Source: JAUREX01 sp044356825
Lineage (GTDB): Bacteria; Pseudomonadota; Alphaproteobacteria; Rhodobacterales; Rhodobacteraceae
Direction: 5' to 3'
Assembly (NCBI GenBank): GCA_044356825.1
Contig: JBIKVM010000023.1
Location: 1-21,662, forward strand
Length of the DNA: 21,662 nt
A model generated the notes under the pieces. The model saw only the letters and a list, made by a program, of their open reading frames with translations. It made no database searches and was not told the DNA's origin. Within the stretch, counting starts at the first letter, position 1. Each line of letters begins with the position of its first letter. Positions 1-7,074 of this stretch are shown one piece after another. The translations under genes were made by a program, and so were the position numbers.

Positions 1-163
1 AGGTGCCGCGCGCGCGCAGCGCCGCGAGCGTGGGCATCAGGCCGCGCGCCATCGGGATCTCGAGATAGGCGGGCTCGCAGCCGTCGAGGCAGATCACGAC
101 GGCGGGCACCCGCGGCCAGGGATAGGCGCGGCCGTTCACGGTGACGTCGGGATGGGCAGGCAT
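1..163 (-). CDS. phnA: Phosphonoacetate hydrolase PhnA, N-terminal part (runs off the left edge)
   Basis: Only the first 54 codons are inside the window; the reading frame is open at the left edge. The visible peptide starts MPAHPDVTVNGRAYPWPR and continues through AVVICLDGCEPAYLE to a MPTLAALRARGT segment. This is the N-terminus of the alkaline-phosphatase-superfamily phosphonoacetate hydrolases, zinc enzymes that cleave phosphonoacetate to acetate and phosphate. Asp27 in CLDGCEP sits where the family has its first metal ligand; the nucleophilic Thr lies beyond the edge. The ATG at 163-161 has a GAGGA ribosome-binding site about 6 bases upstream. It lies 36 bp downstream of phnW on the same strand, which supports a phosphonate role: PhnW makes phosphonoacetaldehyde, PhnY (not seen here) would oxidise it, and PhnA would hydrolyse the product. 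Other members of the superfamily (nucleotide pyrophosphatases) are less likely given the neighbour. Confidence 0.8.
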   Translation of the reverse strand, partial: MPAHPDVTVNGRAYPWPRVPAVVICLDGCEPAYLEIPMARGLMPTLAALRARGT

Positions 164-174
164 GGGCGGTCCTC

Positions 175-205
175 GGCTGGGGCGTCAGGGGCTGGGGCGT
201 CAGGG
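175..205. repeat. 15-bp tandem duplication over the phnW stop codon
   Basis: GCTGGGGCGTCAGGG occurs twice in perfect tandem (176-190 and 191-205), and the period extends one base to 175. The second copy carries the phnW stop (TGA on the minus strand, 202-200). Because 15 is divisible by three, the other copy holds a second in-frame TGA 15 bases further downstream. It fills most of the phnW-phnA gap. It looks like a simple replication-slippage duplication. Confidence 0.85.
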
Positions 206-1363
206 CGCGATGGCGGTGCGGGCGGCGCGCGCTGCGGCCGGCGGGGCGGCCGAGGCCACGCCCATGTCGCGCAGCGCATCCCCCGCGGCGGCCACGGCGC
301 GCGCCATGACGCGGTGATCGAGCGCGCCGATGCAGCCCATGCGGAAGCTGTCGACCACCGTGAGCTTGCCCGGATAGATGATGAAGCCGCACGCCTTCAT
401 CAGCTCGTAGAAGCGGGCGAAATCGAAGGCGGGATCGGCGGGGGTGAAGAACGTCACGATGATGGGCGAGAGCCAGCGATCCTCGAGCAGCGTCTCGAAG
501 CCGAGCGCGCGCATCCCCGCCACCAGCGTGTCGCGGTTGCGCCCGTAGCGCGCGCCGCGCCCCGCCACCCCGCCCTCGGCCGCGTGCAGATCGAGCGCCT
601 CGAGGAACGCCGCGACCGCATGGGTGGGCGGGGTGAAGCGCCACTGTCCCGACTTGTTCATCGCCGCCCATTGCGCCTGCACATCGAGCGCGAGCGAATG
701 GCTGTTGCCCGCCGCCGCCGCCAGCGCATCCTTGCGCGCCACGACGAAGCCGAAGCCCGGCACCCCCTCGATGCACTTGTTGGCCGATGAGACCATCGCC
801 TCGAAGGCGATCTGCCCGCACTCGAGCGGCACCGCCCCGAAGGCCGACATCGAATCGATCAGGAGCCGCCGCCCCGCCGCAGAGGTCGCGGCCGCGATCT
901 CGGCAAGCGGGTTGAGGATGCCCGAGGAGGTCTCGCAATGGATCGCGAGGACATGGGTGATCGCGGGGTCGGCGGCGAGCGCGGCCGCCACCTCGGGGCC
1001 GCGGGGGGGCAGATAGTCGCCCTTGTCGATCAGGGTGTAGGGACGGCCGAGCACCCGGCAGGTCTCGGCCGCGCGCAGGCCATAGGCGCCGTTGGCGAGC
1101 ACGAGCATCTTGCCGCCGCCCCTGCCGGCGGGGGGCACGAAACTGCCGATCATCGCCTCGACCAGATAGCTGCCCGACCCCTGCATCGGCACGCAGTCAT
1201 AGGCCTCCGCACCCTGCCCGATCAGCCCGAGGATGCCCGCGCGCAGCCGCGCCGTCATGGCGCGGAAGTCGCCATCCCACGACCCCCAGTCGCGCAGCAT
1301 CGCGTGCTTGACCGAGGCTGCGGTCGTCAGCGGCCCGGGCGTGAGCAGGAAGGGCTCGCCCAT
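200..1363 (-). CDS. phnW: 2-aminoethylphosphonate--pyruvate transaminase PhnW
   Basis: PLP-dependent class V aminotransferase that moves the amino group of 2-aminoethylphosphonate to pyruvate, giving phosphonoacetaldehyde and alanine. Family landmarks in order are LLTPGPLTT close to the N-terminus, MQGSGSY, HCETSSGILNP, LLIDSMSAFG (Asp that contacts the PLP ring nitrogen), SSANKCIEGVPGFGF with the Schiff-base Lys, QWRFTPPTH, and a late FIIYPGKLT. From the ATG at 1363 the protein is 387 aa, slightly longer than the usual ~365-375 because of a low-complexity Ala-rich C-terminus. The start is uncertain: the frame stays open to an ATG at 1456, but that extension is not family-like and has no ribosome-binding site, while the ATG at 1363 has only a weak one. 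A CTG at 1396 preceded by GGGAGG (1407-1402) is a further candidate. It is divergent from topA and followed by phnA, which points to phosphonate catabolism. Confidence 0.9.
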   Translation of the reverse strand: MGEPFLLTPGPLTTAASVKHAMLRDWGSWDGDFRAMTARLRAGILGLIGQGAEAYDCVPMQGSGSYLVEAMIGSFVPPAGRGGGKMLVLANGAYGLRAAETCRVLGRPYTLIDKGDYLPPRGPEVAAALAADPAITHVLAIHCETSSGILNPLAEIAAATSAAGRRLLIDSMSAFGAVPLECGQIAFEAMVSSANKCIEGVPGFGFVVARKDALAAAAGNSHSLALDVQAQWAAMNKSGQWRFTPPTHAVAAFLEALDLHAAEGGVAGRGARYGRNRDTLVAGMRALGFETLLEDRWLSPIIVTFFTPADPAFDFARFYELMKACGFIIYPGKLTVVDSFRMGCIGALDHRVMARAVAAAGDALRDMGVASAAPPAAARAARTAIAP

Positions 1364-1480
1364 CTCGGGGTCGGGGAAGGGGGCGGGTTCGGTCAGGGCG
1401 GCCTCCCGGGGATGCGCGGGTGGGTGGCAGATTTTCCTAACCTTGCATCCGGCCATTCATATGTAAAATCGTTAATCTGC

Positions 1481-1506
1481 ATCATCTCATCATTTTTGTA
1501 GATGAT
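1481..1506. promoter_or_regulatory. Inverted repeat in the phnW/topA divergent gap, possible operator
   Basis: ATCATCT (1481-1487) and AGATGAT (1500-1506) form a perfect 7-bp inverted repeat around a 12-base AT-rich spacer. It lies in the most AT-rich stretch of this part of the window, between the divergent phnW and topA genes. The half-site spacing fits a dimeric regulator of the phosphonate genes. No regulator gene is visible, so this is inference from symmetry and position only. Confidence 0.35.
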
Positions 1507-1525
1507 CAAAGGCCGATCGCGCCGA

Positions 1526-1554
1526 TTGACAATCTGCCGATGCCGACCAATGTT
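1526..1554 (+). promoter_or_regulatory. Candidate sigma-70 promoter of topA
   Basis: A consensus TTGACA at 1526-1531 is followed after 17 bases by AATGTT (1549-1554), a weak -10. Transcription would begin near 1561, leaving a leader of about 30 bases ahead of the topA ATG at 1592 and its AAAGGA ribosome-binding site (1580-1585). The perfect -35 hexamer in GC-rich DNA is the main support. If transcription starts here, the open frame reaching back to 1502 cannot be part of the protein. Confidence 0.4.
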
Positions 1555-1591
1555 CGGCGGCCTTGCCGTTCCGGCCGCGAAAGGATCCCCG

Positions 1592-4273
1592 ATGCCCGTC
1601 GTCGTCGTCGAATCGCCCGCCAAGGCAAAGACGATCAACAAGTATCTCGGGCCCGACTATACGGTCCTCGCCTCCTACGGCCATGTCCGCGACCTGCCTG
1701 CCAAGGACGGCTCGGTCGATCCCGATTCGGATTTCGCGATGCAGTGGGAGGTCGACCCCGACAGCCGCAAGCATGTCCGCGCCATCGCCGAGGCGCTCAA
1801 GTCCGACGACCACCTCATCCTCGCCACCGACCCCGACCGCGAGGGCGAGGCGATCAGCTGGCACCTGCGCGAGGCCCTCGCCCCGTCGCTCAAGGGCGGC
1901 AAGAAGGTTGAGCGGGTGGCCTTCAACGCGATCACGAAATCCGCCATCACCGAGGCGATGGCGCACCCGCGCGAGATCGACGCGGCGCTGGTCGATGCCT
2001 ATCTGGCGCGCCGCGCGCTCGATTATCTCGTGGGCTTCACCCTTTCGCCCGTGCTCTGGCGCAAGCTGCCCGGCGCGAAATCGGCCGGCCGCGTGCAGTC
2101 GGTCTGCCTACGCCTCGTGGTCGAGCGCGAGATGGAGATCGAGGCCTTCCGGGCGCGCGAATACTGGACCGTGGGCGCGCTGATGGCCACGCCGCGCGGC
2201 CAGACCTTCACCGCGCGGCTTGCCCGCCTCGCCGGCAAGGTGCTGCGCAAGTTCGACATCGCGGACGCGACCGCGGCCGAGATGGCGGTCGCCGCCATCA
2301 CCTCGCGCGCCTTCCGGGTCGATGCGGTCGAGGCCAAGCCCGTCGCGCGCTACCCCGCGCCCCCCTTCATGACCTCGACGCTCCAGCAGGAGGCGAGCCG
2401 CAAGTTCGGCATGGGCGCCAAGGCCTGCATGTCGGCCGCCCAGCGCCTCTATGAGGCCGGCCACATCACCTACATGCGCACCGACGGCATCGACATGGCG
2501 CCCGAGGCCATCACGGCCGCCCGCGCCGAGATCGGGCGCCGCTTCGGCGCCGCCTATGTCCCCGACGCCCCCCGCATCTACAAGAACAAGGCCAAGAACG
2601 CGCAGGAAGCGCATGAGTGCATCCGCCCGACCGACATGCAGGCCGCCCCCGACCGGCTGCGCATCGCCGACGCCGACCAGCGCCGCCTCTATGAGCTGAT
2701 CTGGCAGCGCAGCATCGCCAGCCAGATGCAGGCCGCGCGGCTCGAGCGCACCACGGCCGAGATCCTCAGCACCGACGGCGAGGTGGGCTTGCGCGCCTCG
2801 GGGCAGGTCGTGCTGTTTGACGGCTTCCTCAAGCTCTACGAGGAAGGGCGCGACGACGAGGGCGACGAGGACGCCGCGCGGCTGCCGCAGATGACGGCGG
2901 GCGAGAGCATCGAGCGGCGCGCCGTGACGCCCGAGCAGCACTTCACCGAACCCCCGCCCCGCTATACCGAGGCAACCCTCGTCAAGCGGATGGAGGAACT
3001 CGGGATCGGGCGCCCCTCGACCTATGCCTCGATCCTCTCGACGCTGGTTGAGCGCGACTATGTCCGCAAGGAGAAGAACCGCCTCATCCCCGAGGACAAG
3101 GGGCGGCTGGTGACGGCGTTCCTCGCCAACTACTTCCGCCGCTATGTCGAATACGACTTCACCGCCGACCTCGAGGGCGAGCTCGACGACGTCTCGGCCG
3201 GCACGCGGGGCTATCGCGACGTGCTCGCGCGGTTCTGGCGCGATTTCTCGGCCGCGGTCGGCGAGACGTCGGAGTTGCGCATCGGCGAGGTCCTCACGAC
3301 CATCGACGAGGTGCTCGCCCCCCATCTCTATCCGCCGCGCGCCGATGGCGGCGACCCGCGCGCCTGCCCCTCCTGCGGGGCGGGGCGGCTGTCGCTGCGC
3401 ACGGCGCGGTCGGGCAGCGCCTTCATCGGCTGCTCGGGCTATCCCGAATGCCGCTTCACCCGCCCCCTCTCGCCCCCCTCGGGCGACGGTGCGGCGGGGG
3501 ATGAGCGGCTTCTGGGCCACGACGACGGCCAGCCGGTGACGCTGCGCGCCGGCCGCTTCGGCCCCTATGTGCAAAAGGGCGAGGCGAGCGCCGAGGTGCC
3601 CAAGCCCCCGCGCGCGAGCCTGCCCAAGGGCTGGACGCCGGCCTCCGTCACGCTCGAGCGCGCGCTCGCCCTCCTCGCGCTGCCGCGACTTGTCGGGCCG
3701 CACCCCGAGGACGGCACGCCGATCGAGGCCGGGATCGGCCGCTTCGGCCCCTATGTGAAGCACGGCGCAGTCTACGCCAACATCCCCGACGCCGAGGAAG
3801 TGTTCACGATCGGGATGAACCGCGCGATCGAGGTGCTGGCGCAGAAGGCCGCGCGCGGCCCGCGCGGCGGGGCATCGGCCGCGCCCCTGCGCGATCTCGG
3901 CCCCCACCCCGAGGGCGGCGCGGTGCAGGTGATGGCGGGGCGCTATGGCCCCTATGTGAAATGGGGCAAGGTCAACGCGACGCTGCCCAAGGACACCGCC
4001 CCCGAGGCGATCGCGCTCGAAGAGGCGCTGGCGCTGATCGCCGCCAAGGCGGGCAAGGGCGCCGGCAAGGGGCGGACGAAAGCGGCTGGGGCGGCCAAGC
4101 CCAAGGCCGCGCCGAAGTCCAAGGCCGCCGCAAAACCCAAGGCCGCCGCAAAGCCGAAGGCCCCCGCCAAGGCCAAGGCGGCCGCGACTGCGAAGGCCGC
4201 GCCGAAGCCCAAGGCTGCCGCCAAGCCGCGCAAGACCACGGCCGCCGGGTCGGATCCGCTGATAGAGGACTGA
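1592..4273 (+). CDS. topA: DNA topoisomerase I (type IA, omega protein)
   Basis: Relaxes negatively supercoiled DNA by cutting one strand through a 5'-phosphotyrosine intermediate. The start is the ATG of MPVVVVESPAKAKTI, 12 bases after AAAGGA, giving 893 aa; an upstream in-frame ATG at 1502 adds 30 unrelated residues. The TOPRIM domain (1-~125) carries Glu7 and the DxDxE acidic triad Asp80, Asp82 and Glu84 in ATDPDREGEA. The catalytic Tyr294 is in HITYMRTDG. The toprim-distal core runs to about residue 580. One CxxC...C...C zinc-ribbon follows (Cys592, 595, 614 and 620), then three C-terminal repeats each centred on G-R-F/Y-GPYV. The last ~60 residues are a low-complexity Lys/Ala/Pro tail of repeated AAAKPK units, a basic extension common in GC-rich bacteria and presumably DNA-binding. 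It is monocistronic or leads scoAB with a 79-bp gap. Confidence 0.97.
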   Translation: MPVVVVESPAKAKTINKYLGPDYTVLASYGHVRDLPAKDGSVDPDSDFAMQWEVDPDSRKHVRAIAEALKSDDHLILATDPDREGEAISWHLREALAPSLKGGKKVERVAFNAITKSAITEAMAHPREIDAALVDAYLARRALDYLVGFTLSPVLWRKLPGAKSAGRVQSVCLRLVVEREMEIEAFRAREYWTVGALMATPRGQTFTARLARLAGKVLRKFDIADATAAEMAVAAITSRAFRVDAVEAKPVARYPAPPFMTSTLQQEASRKFGMGAKACMSAAQRLYEAGHITYMRTDGIDMAPEAITAARAEIGRRFGAAYVPDAPRIYKNKAKNAQEAHECIRPTDMQAAPDRLRIADADQRRLYELIWQRSIASQMQAARLERTTAEILSTDGEVGLRASGQVVLFDGFLKLYEEGRDDEGDEDAARLPQMTAGESIERRAVTPEQHFTEPPPRYTEATLVKRMEELGIGRPSTYASILSTLVERDYVRKEKNRLIPEDKGRLVTAFLANYFRRYVEYDFTADLEGELDDVSAGTRGYRDVLARFWRDFSAAVGETSELRIGEVLTTIDEVLAPHLYPPRADGGDPRACPSCGAGRLSLRTARSGSAFIGCSGYPECRFTRPLSPPSGDGAAGDERLLGHDDGQPVTLRAGRFGPYVQKGEASAEVPKPPRASLPKGWTPASVTLERALALLALPRLVGPHPEDGTPIEAGIGRFGPYVKHGAVYANIPDAEEVFTIGMNRAIEVLAQKAARGPRGGASAAPLRDLGPHPEGGAVQVMAGRYGPYVKWGKVNATLPKDTAPEAIALEEALALIAAKAGKGAGKGRTKAAGAAKPKAAPKSKAAAKPKAAAKPKAPAKAKAAATAKAAPKPKAAAKPRKTTAAGSDPLIED

Positions 4274-4294
4274 GCCCTTCGCAGGCGCAGCGAA

Positions 4295-4323
4295 TTGACA
4301 GCGCCGCGCCCGCGCGCCATAGG
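4295..4323 (+). promoter_or_regulatory. Candidate sigma-70 promoter of scoAB
   Basis: A perfect TTGACA (4295-4300), a 17-base spacer and CATAGG (4318-4323, matching three of six -10 positions) lie in the 79-bp gap between topA and scoA. The expected start near 4330 would leave a short leader containing the GGAGGA ribosome-binding site just ahead of the scoA ATG. This suggests scoAB is transcribed independently of topA. Confidence 0.45.
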
Positions 4324-4352
4324 GGCGACGTTTCCGAGCGGAGGATCAGGGC

Positions 4353-5048
4353 ATGAAGAAGGTCTATCCCGACGCGGCGGCCGCGCTCGAGGGGCTGCTG
4401 TTCGATGGCATGACGATCGCCTCGGGGGGCTTCGGGCTCTGCGGCATCCCCGAGCTTCTGATCGCGGCCATCCGCGACGCGGGCACCAAGGATCTGACGG
4501 TCGCCTCGAACAACGCGGGCGTCGACGGCTTCGGGCTTGGCATCCTGCTCGCGACGCGGCAGGTGCGCAAGATGATCTCTTCCTATGTCGGAGAGAACGC
4601 GGAATTCATGCGCCAGTATCTCTCGGGCGAGCTCGAGCTCGAGTTCAATCCGCAAGGCACGCTGGCCGAGCGGATGCGGGCGGGCGGCGCGGGGATCCCG
4701 GGCTTTTATACCGCGACGGGCGTCGGCACCGTCATCGCCGAGGGCAAGGAGCACATGGACTTCGGCGGCCGCACCTACATCCTCGAACGCGCGATCGTCG
4801 CCGACCTCTCGATCGTCAAGGCCTGGAAGGCCGACCCCTCGGGCAACCTCGTCTTTCGCAAGACGGCGCGCAACTTCAACCCGCCCGCGGCAAGCTGCGG
4901 CAAGGTCTGCGTGGCCGAGGTCGAGGAGATCGTGCCGCTGGGCAGCCTCGACCCCGACACGATCCACCTGCCGGGGATCTATGTCCACCGCATCATCGCG
5001 GGCCGGCACGAGAAGCGCATCGAGAACCGCACCACGCGGGCGGCCTGA
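4353..5048 (+). CDS. scoA: 3-oxoacid CoA-transferase subunit A
   Basis: Alpha subunit (231 aa) of a family I CoA-transferase, most like succinyl-CoA:3-ketoacid CoA-transferase, which moves CoA from succinyl-CoA to acetoacetate so that it can be thiolysed to acetyl-CoA. The family I signature is visible at residues ~18-33 (DGMTIASGGFGLCGIP). The conserved SNNAG segment, GKEHMDFGGRTYILE and a late GNLVFRKTARNFNP follow, as in ScoA/AtoD proteins. A GGAGGA ribosome-binding site precedes the ATG. It is followed 14 bp later by scoB, which carries the catalytic Glu, so the two would form the usual alpha2beta2 enzyme. In a Rhodobacterales host the likely roles are acetoacetate use and turnover of polyhydroxybutyrate products. 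The exact acyl substrate cannot be read from the sequence; other 3-oxoacid CoA-transferases are possible. Confidence 0.92.
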   Translation: MKKVYPDAAAALEGLLFDGMTIASGGFGLCGIPELLIAAIRDAGTKDLTVASNNAGVDGFGLGILLATRQVRKMISSYVGENAEFMRQYLSGELELEFNPQGTLAERMRAGGAGIPGFYTATGVGTVIAEGKEHMDFGGRTYILERAIVADLSIVKAWKADPSGNLVFRKTARNFNPPAASCGKVCVAEVEEIVPLGSLDPDTIHLPGIYVHRIIAGRHEKRIENRTTRAA

Positions 5049-5062
5049 GGGAGGGACGCATC

Positions 5063-5692
5063 ATGGCATGGGACCGCAACCAGATGGCCGCCCGCGCAGC
5101 GCTCGAACTGCGTGACGGCTGGTATGTCAACCTCGGGATCGGGATCCCGACGCTTGTCTCGAACTACATCCCCAAGGGCATCTCGGTGACGCTGCAATCC
5201 GAGAACGGGATGCTCGGCATGGGACCCTTCCCGACCGAGGACGAGGTCGACCCCGACCTCATCAACGCCGGCAAGCAGACGATCACCGAACTGCCGCAGA
5301 CGGCCTATTTCGACAGCGCGACCTCGTTCGGGATGATCCGGGGCGGCAAGATCGCGATGGCGATCCTCGGCGCGATGGAGGTCTCGGAAGAGGGCGACCT
5401 CGCGAACTGGATGATCCCGGGCAAGCTGGTCAAGGGCATGGGCGGGGCGATGGACCTTGTCGCGGGCGTGGGCCGGGTCGTGGTGGTGATGGACCACACG
5501 AACAAGGCGGGCGAATCGAAGGTGCTGCGGCGCTGCACCCTGCCTCTCACGGGCAAGGGGGTTGTGAACCGCATCATCTCGAACCTCGGCGTGCTCGATG
5601 TCGTGCCGGGGGGGCTGAAGATCGTCGAGACGGCCGAGGGCGTGACGGAATCCGAACTGCGCGCCGCGACCGAGGCGACGATCGTCGGCTGA
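5063..5692 (+). CDS. scoB: 3-oxoacid CoA-transferase subunit B
   Basis: Beta subunit (209 aa) that pairs with the preceding ScoA. The second family I signature, LQSENGMLG (44-52), holds Glu47, which by family knowledge forms the glutamyl-CoA thioester intermediate. The NLGIGIPTLV glycine loop near residue 23, the KLVKGMGGAMDL segment and the C-terminal TEGV-like GVTESELRAATEA are typical. The ATG at 5063 has a GGGAGG ribosome-binding site about 7 bases upstream; the open frame extends far upstream but overlaps scoA out of phase and is not coding. The stop lies only 2 bp from the stop of the convergent regA gene, so there is no room for a classical terminator between them. Confidence 0.93.
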   Translation: MAWDRNQMAARAALELRDGWYVNLGIGIPTLVSNYIPKGISVTLQSENGMLGMGPFPTEDEVDPDLINAGKQTITELPQTAYFDSATSFGMIRGGKIAMAILGAMEVSEEGDLANWMIPGKLVKGMGGAMDLVAGVGRVVVVMDHTNKAGESKVLRRCTLPLTGKGVVNRIISNLGVLDVVPGGLKIVETAEGVTESELRAATEATIVG

Positions 5693-5694
5693 CC

Positions 5695-6252
5695 CTATTT
5701 CGGGCTGCGCTTGGCGAGGATGCGCTGCAGCGTGCGGCGGTGCATCCCGAGGCGGCGGGCCGTCTCGCTCACGTTGCGGTCGCATTGCTCATAGACGCGC
5801 TGGATATGCTCCCACCGGACGCGGTCGGCCGACATCGGGTTGTCCGACGGCGGCGGCAGCGCGCCATCCCCCTGCGCGAGCAGCGCGCGCGTGATGTCGT
5901 CGGCGTCGGCGGGTTTCGATAGGTAATCGACCGCCCCGATCTTCACCGCCGCAACCGCCGTCGCGATGGCGCCATACCCCGTCAGCACGATGGCGCGGCA
6001 ATCGGGCCGGCGGGCGTGCAGCACCTCGACGACATCGAGGCCGTTGCCGTCCTGCAACCGCAGGTCGATGACCGCATAGGCCGGCGCGCGCCGTTCGGCG
6101 ATGGCCTTTCCGTCAGCCACTGTCTCGGCGATTTCGGGCTCGAACCCGCGCCGCTCAAGGGCCTTTGCAAGGCGCTTGAGGAATGCCTCGTCGTCGTCGA
6201 CCAGAAGGATGGATCGGTCCGGCCCGAGGTCCGGCAGCGCAGTTTCCGTCAT
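5695..6252 (-). CDS. regA: Photosynthetic/redox response regulator RegA (PrrA/ActR family)
   Basis: 185-aa DNA-binding response regulator, partner of the sensor kinase RegB. It controls photosynthesis, carbon and nitrogen fixation and respiratory genes according to redox state. The receiver domain (~12-125) shows the acidic pair in LLVDDDEAF, the phosphoacceptor Asp63 in AVIDLRLQDG, Thr91 in VLTGYG and Lys113 in YLSKPAD. A four-proline linker (LPPPSDNP) leads to a Fis-type helix-turn-helix (~145-182, NVSETARRLGMHRRTLQRILAKRSPK) that is nearly invariant in this family. I chose the ATG at 6252: AAAGG lies about 8 bases upstream, and the length then matches the usual 184 aa. A GTG nine codons upstream (6279) is possible. 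It is divergently organised with regB via senC, the classical reg/prr order. A promoter may lie in the senC-regA gap. Confidence 0.96.
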   Translation of the reverse strand: MTETALPDLGPDRSILLVDDDEAFLKRLAKALERRGFEPEIAETVADGKAIAERRAPAYAVIDLRLQDGNGLDVVEVLHARRPDCRAIVLTGYGAIATAVAAVKIGAVDYLSKPADADDITRALLAQGDGALPPPSDNPMSADRVRWEHIQRVYEQCDRNVSETARRLGMHRRTLQRILAKRSPK

Positions 6253-6286
6253 GCCCGCGCCTTTCGACGAGTTGCTCACGATGTTC

Positions 6287-6315
6287 TAAATAGGTGTCAC
6301 GATGCCACAGGTCAA
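6287..6315 (-). promoter_or_regulatory. Candidate internal promoter for regA
   Basis: On the minus strand TTGACC (6315-6310), a 17-base spacer and TATTTA (6292-6287) form a sigma-70-like promoter in the 82-bp senC-regA gap. Transcription would begin near 6280, just inside the upstream GTG alternative, so it would favour the ATG at 6252 as the regA start. It would allow regA to be expressed in excess of senC. It is a consensus match only. Confidence 0.35.
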
Positions 6316-6334
6316 ATGCATCCGCGCACGAGAC

Positions 6335-6955
6335 TCATTGCAGGCCGAGAAAACATGCCGTGCGTTCCGCCACTTCGGCAGGCGTGGCCTCACGTCGGAA
6401 GAAATCGACAAATCCGTGATCTGGCAAAACGAGATAGGTGAATGTGGTGTGATCGACGAGATAGAAGTCATCGACCACCTCCTGCGCCTTGAAATAGACG
6501 CGATAGGCGCGCGCGGCCTCGCGCAGCTCCTCTTCCGTCCCGGTCAGCGCGATCATGCGCGGATGCGCCCATGAGGCGAAATCGGCCAGCACCTCGGGCG
6601 TATCACGGGCAGGATCGACCGAGATGAACACGGGCTGCACGTCGTGCCCCTCGGTCACGAGCAGGTCGACCGCCTCGGCATTGCGCTGGTTGTCCATCGG
6701 ACAGACGTCAGGGCAGAAGGCATAGCCGAAGTAAAGCAGCGTTGGCTTTGTGATGATGTCGGCATCCGTGCGCCGCACGCCGTCCGGCCCCGTTAGGGCG
6801 AACGGCCCGCCGATGGCCCCTGCCCCGCCCGCGATGACGCTTTCGCGGCACTGGGCGAAACGGTCCTCGGGTCGGGGCCAGAGAACCCACAACGCGCTCG
6901 CGCCCAGTCCAACCAGAACGGCAGCGGCGGCGATGATGGCGTAAAGTCGTGTCAT
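6335..6955 (-). CDS. senC: Sco1/SenC/PrrC family copper-binding protein
   Basis: 206-aa membrane-anchored thioredoxin-fold protein of the Sco family, which delivers copper to or helps assemble the CuA/CuB sites of cytochrome c oxidases. In Rhodobacter it (PrrC) also affects RegB signalling. A single N-terminal membrane segment (~4-27) after MTRLY anchors it, with the rest in the periplasm. The Cu ligands are visible: Cys81 and Cys85 in GYAFCPDVCP, and His169 in YLVDHTTFTYLV. The ISVDPARDTP segment is another family hallmark. I chose the ATG at 6955; an upstream in-frame ATG at 7018 adds an implausible Arg/Ala-rich stretch before the membrane helix. It is transcribed away from regB and toward regA, as in Rhodobacter capsulatus and R. 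sphaeroides. Confidence 0.95.
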   Translation of the reverse strand: MTRLYAIIAAAAVLVGLGASALWVLWPRPEDRFAQCRESVIAGGAGAIGGPFALTGPDGVRRTDADIITKPTLLYFGYAFCPDVCPMDNQRNAEAVDLLVTEGHDVQPVFISVDPARDTPEVLADFASWAHPRMIALTGTEEELREAARAYRVYFKAQEVVDDFYLVDHTTFTYLVLPDHGFVDFFRREATPAEVAERTACFLGLQ

Positions 6956-7011
6956 GGCGGCCCTGAAGCGCAAATGCGGGGTCGCTTTCGGCGCGGCTTT
7001 GCGGCAGCATC

Positions 7012-7026
7012 GCGCCAAGCGGTCGC
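7012..7026. promoter_or_regulatory. Possible RegA binding site in the senC/regB divergent gap
   Basis: GCGCC-N5-GTCGC differs by one base from the GCGGC-N5-GTCGC type of site described for RegA/PrrA. It sits about 50 bp upstream of regB, inside the 119-bp divergent gap. Autoregulation of this locus is known in relatives. In DNA this GC-rich such a match can arise by chance, so confidence is low. Confidence 0.25.
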
Positions 7027-7074
7027 GGCGGATCTAGCAATCCCGACCGGCCACCGCAACCCGGAGGGGAGCCG

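Noticed and set aside
1502..1591. Thirty extra residues at the N-terminus of TopA from the ATG at 1502
   Set aside because: The extension does not resemble TopA, contains the candidate promoter, and the ATG at 1592 has a good AAAGGA site and the family's usual first residues.
2108..3907. Long open frame on the minus strand across topA (about 600 codons)
   Set aside because: It is antisense to the well-supported topA gene, is rich in Arg/Gly/Ala with no recognisable domain, and is expected in DNA of this GC content.
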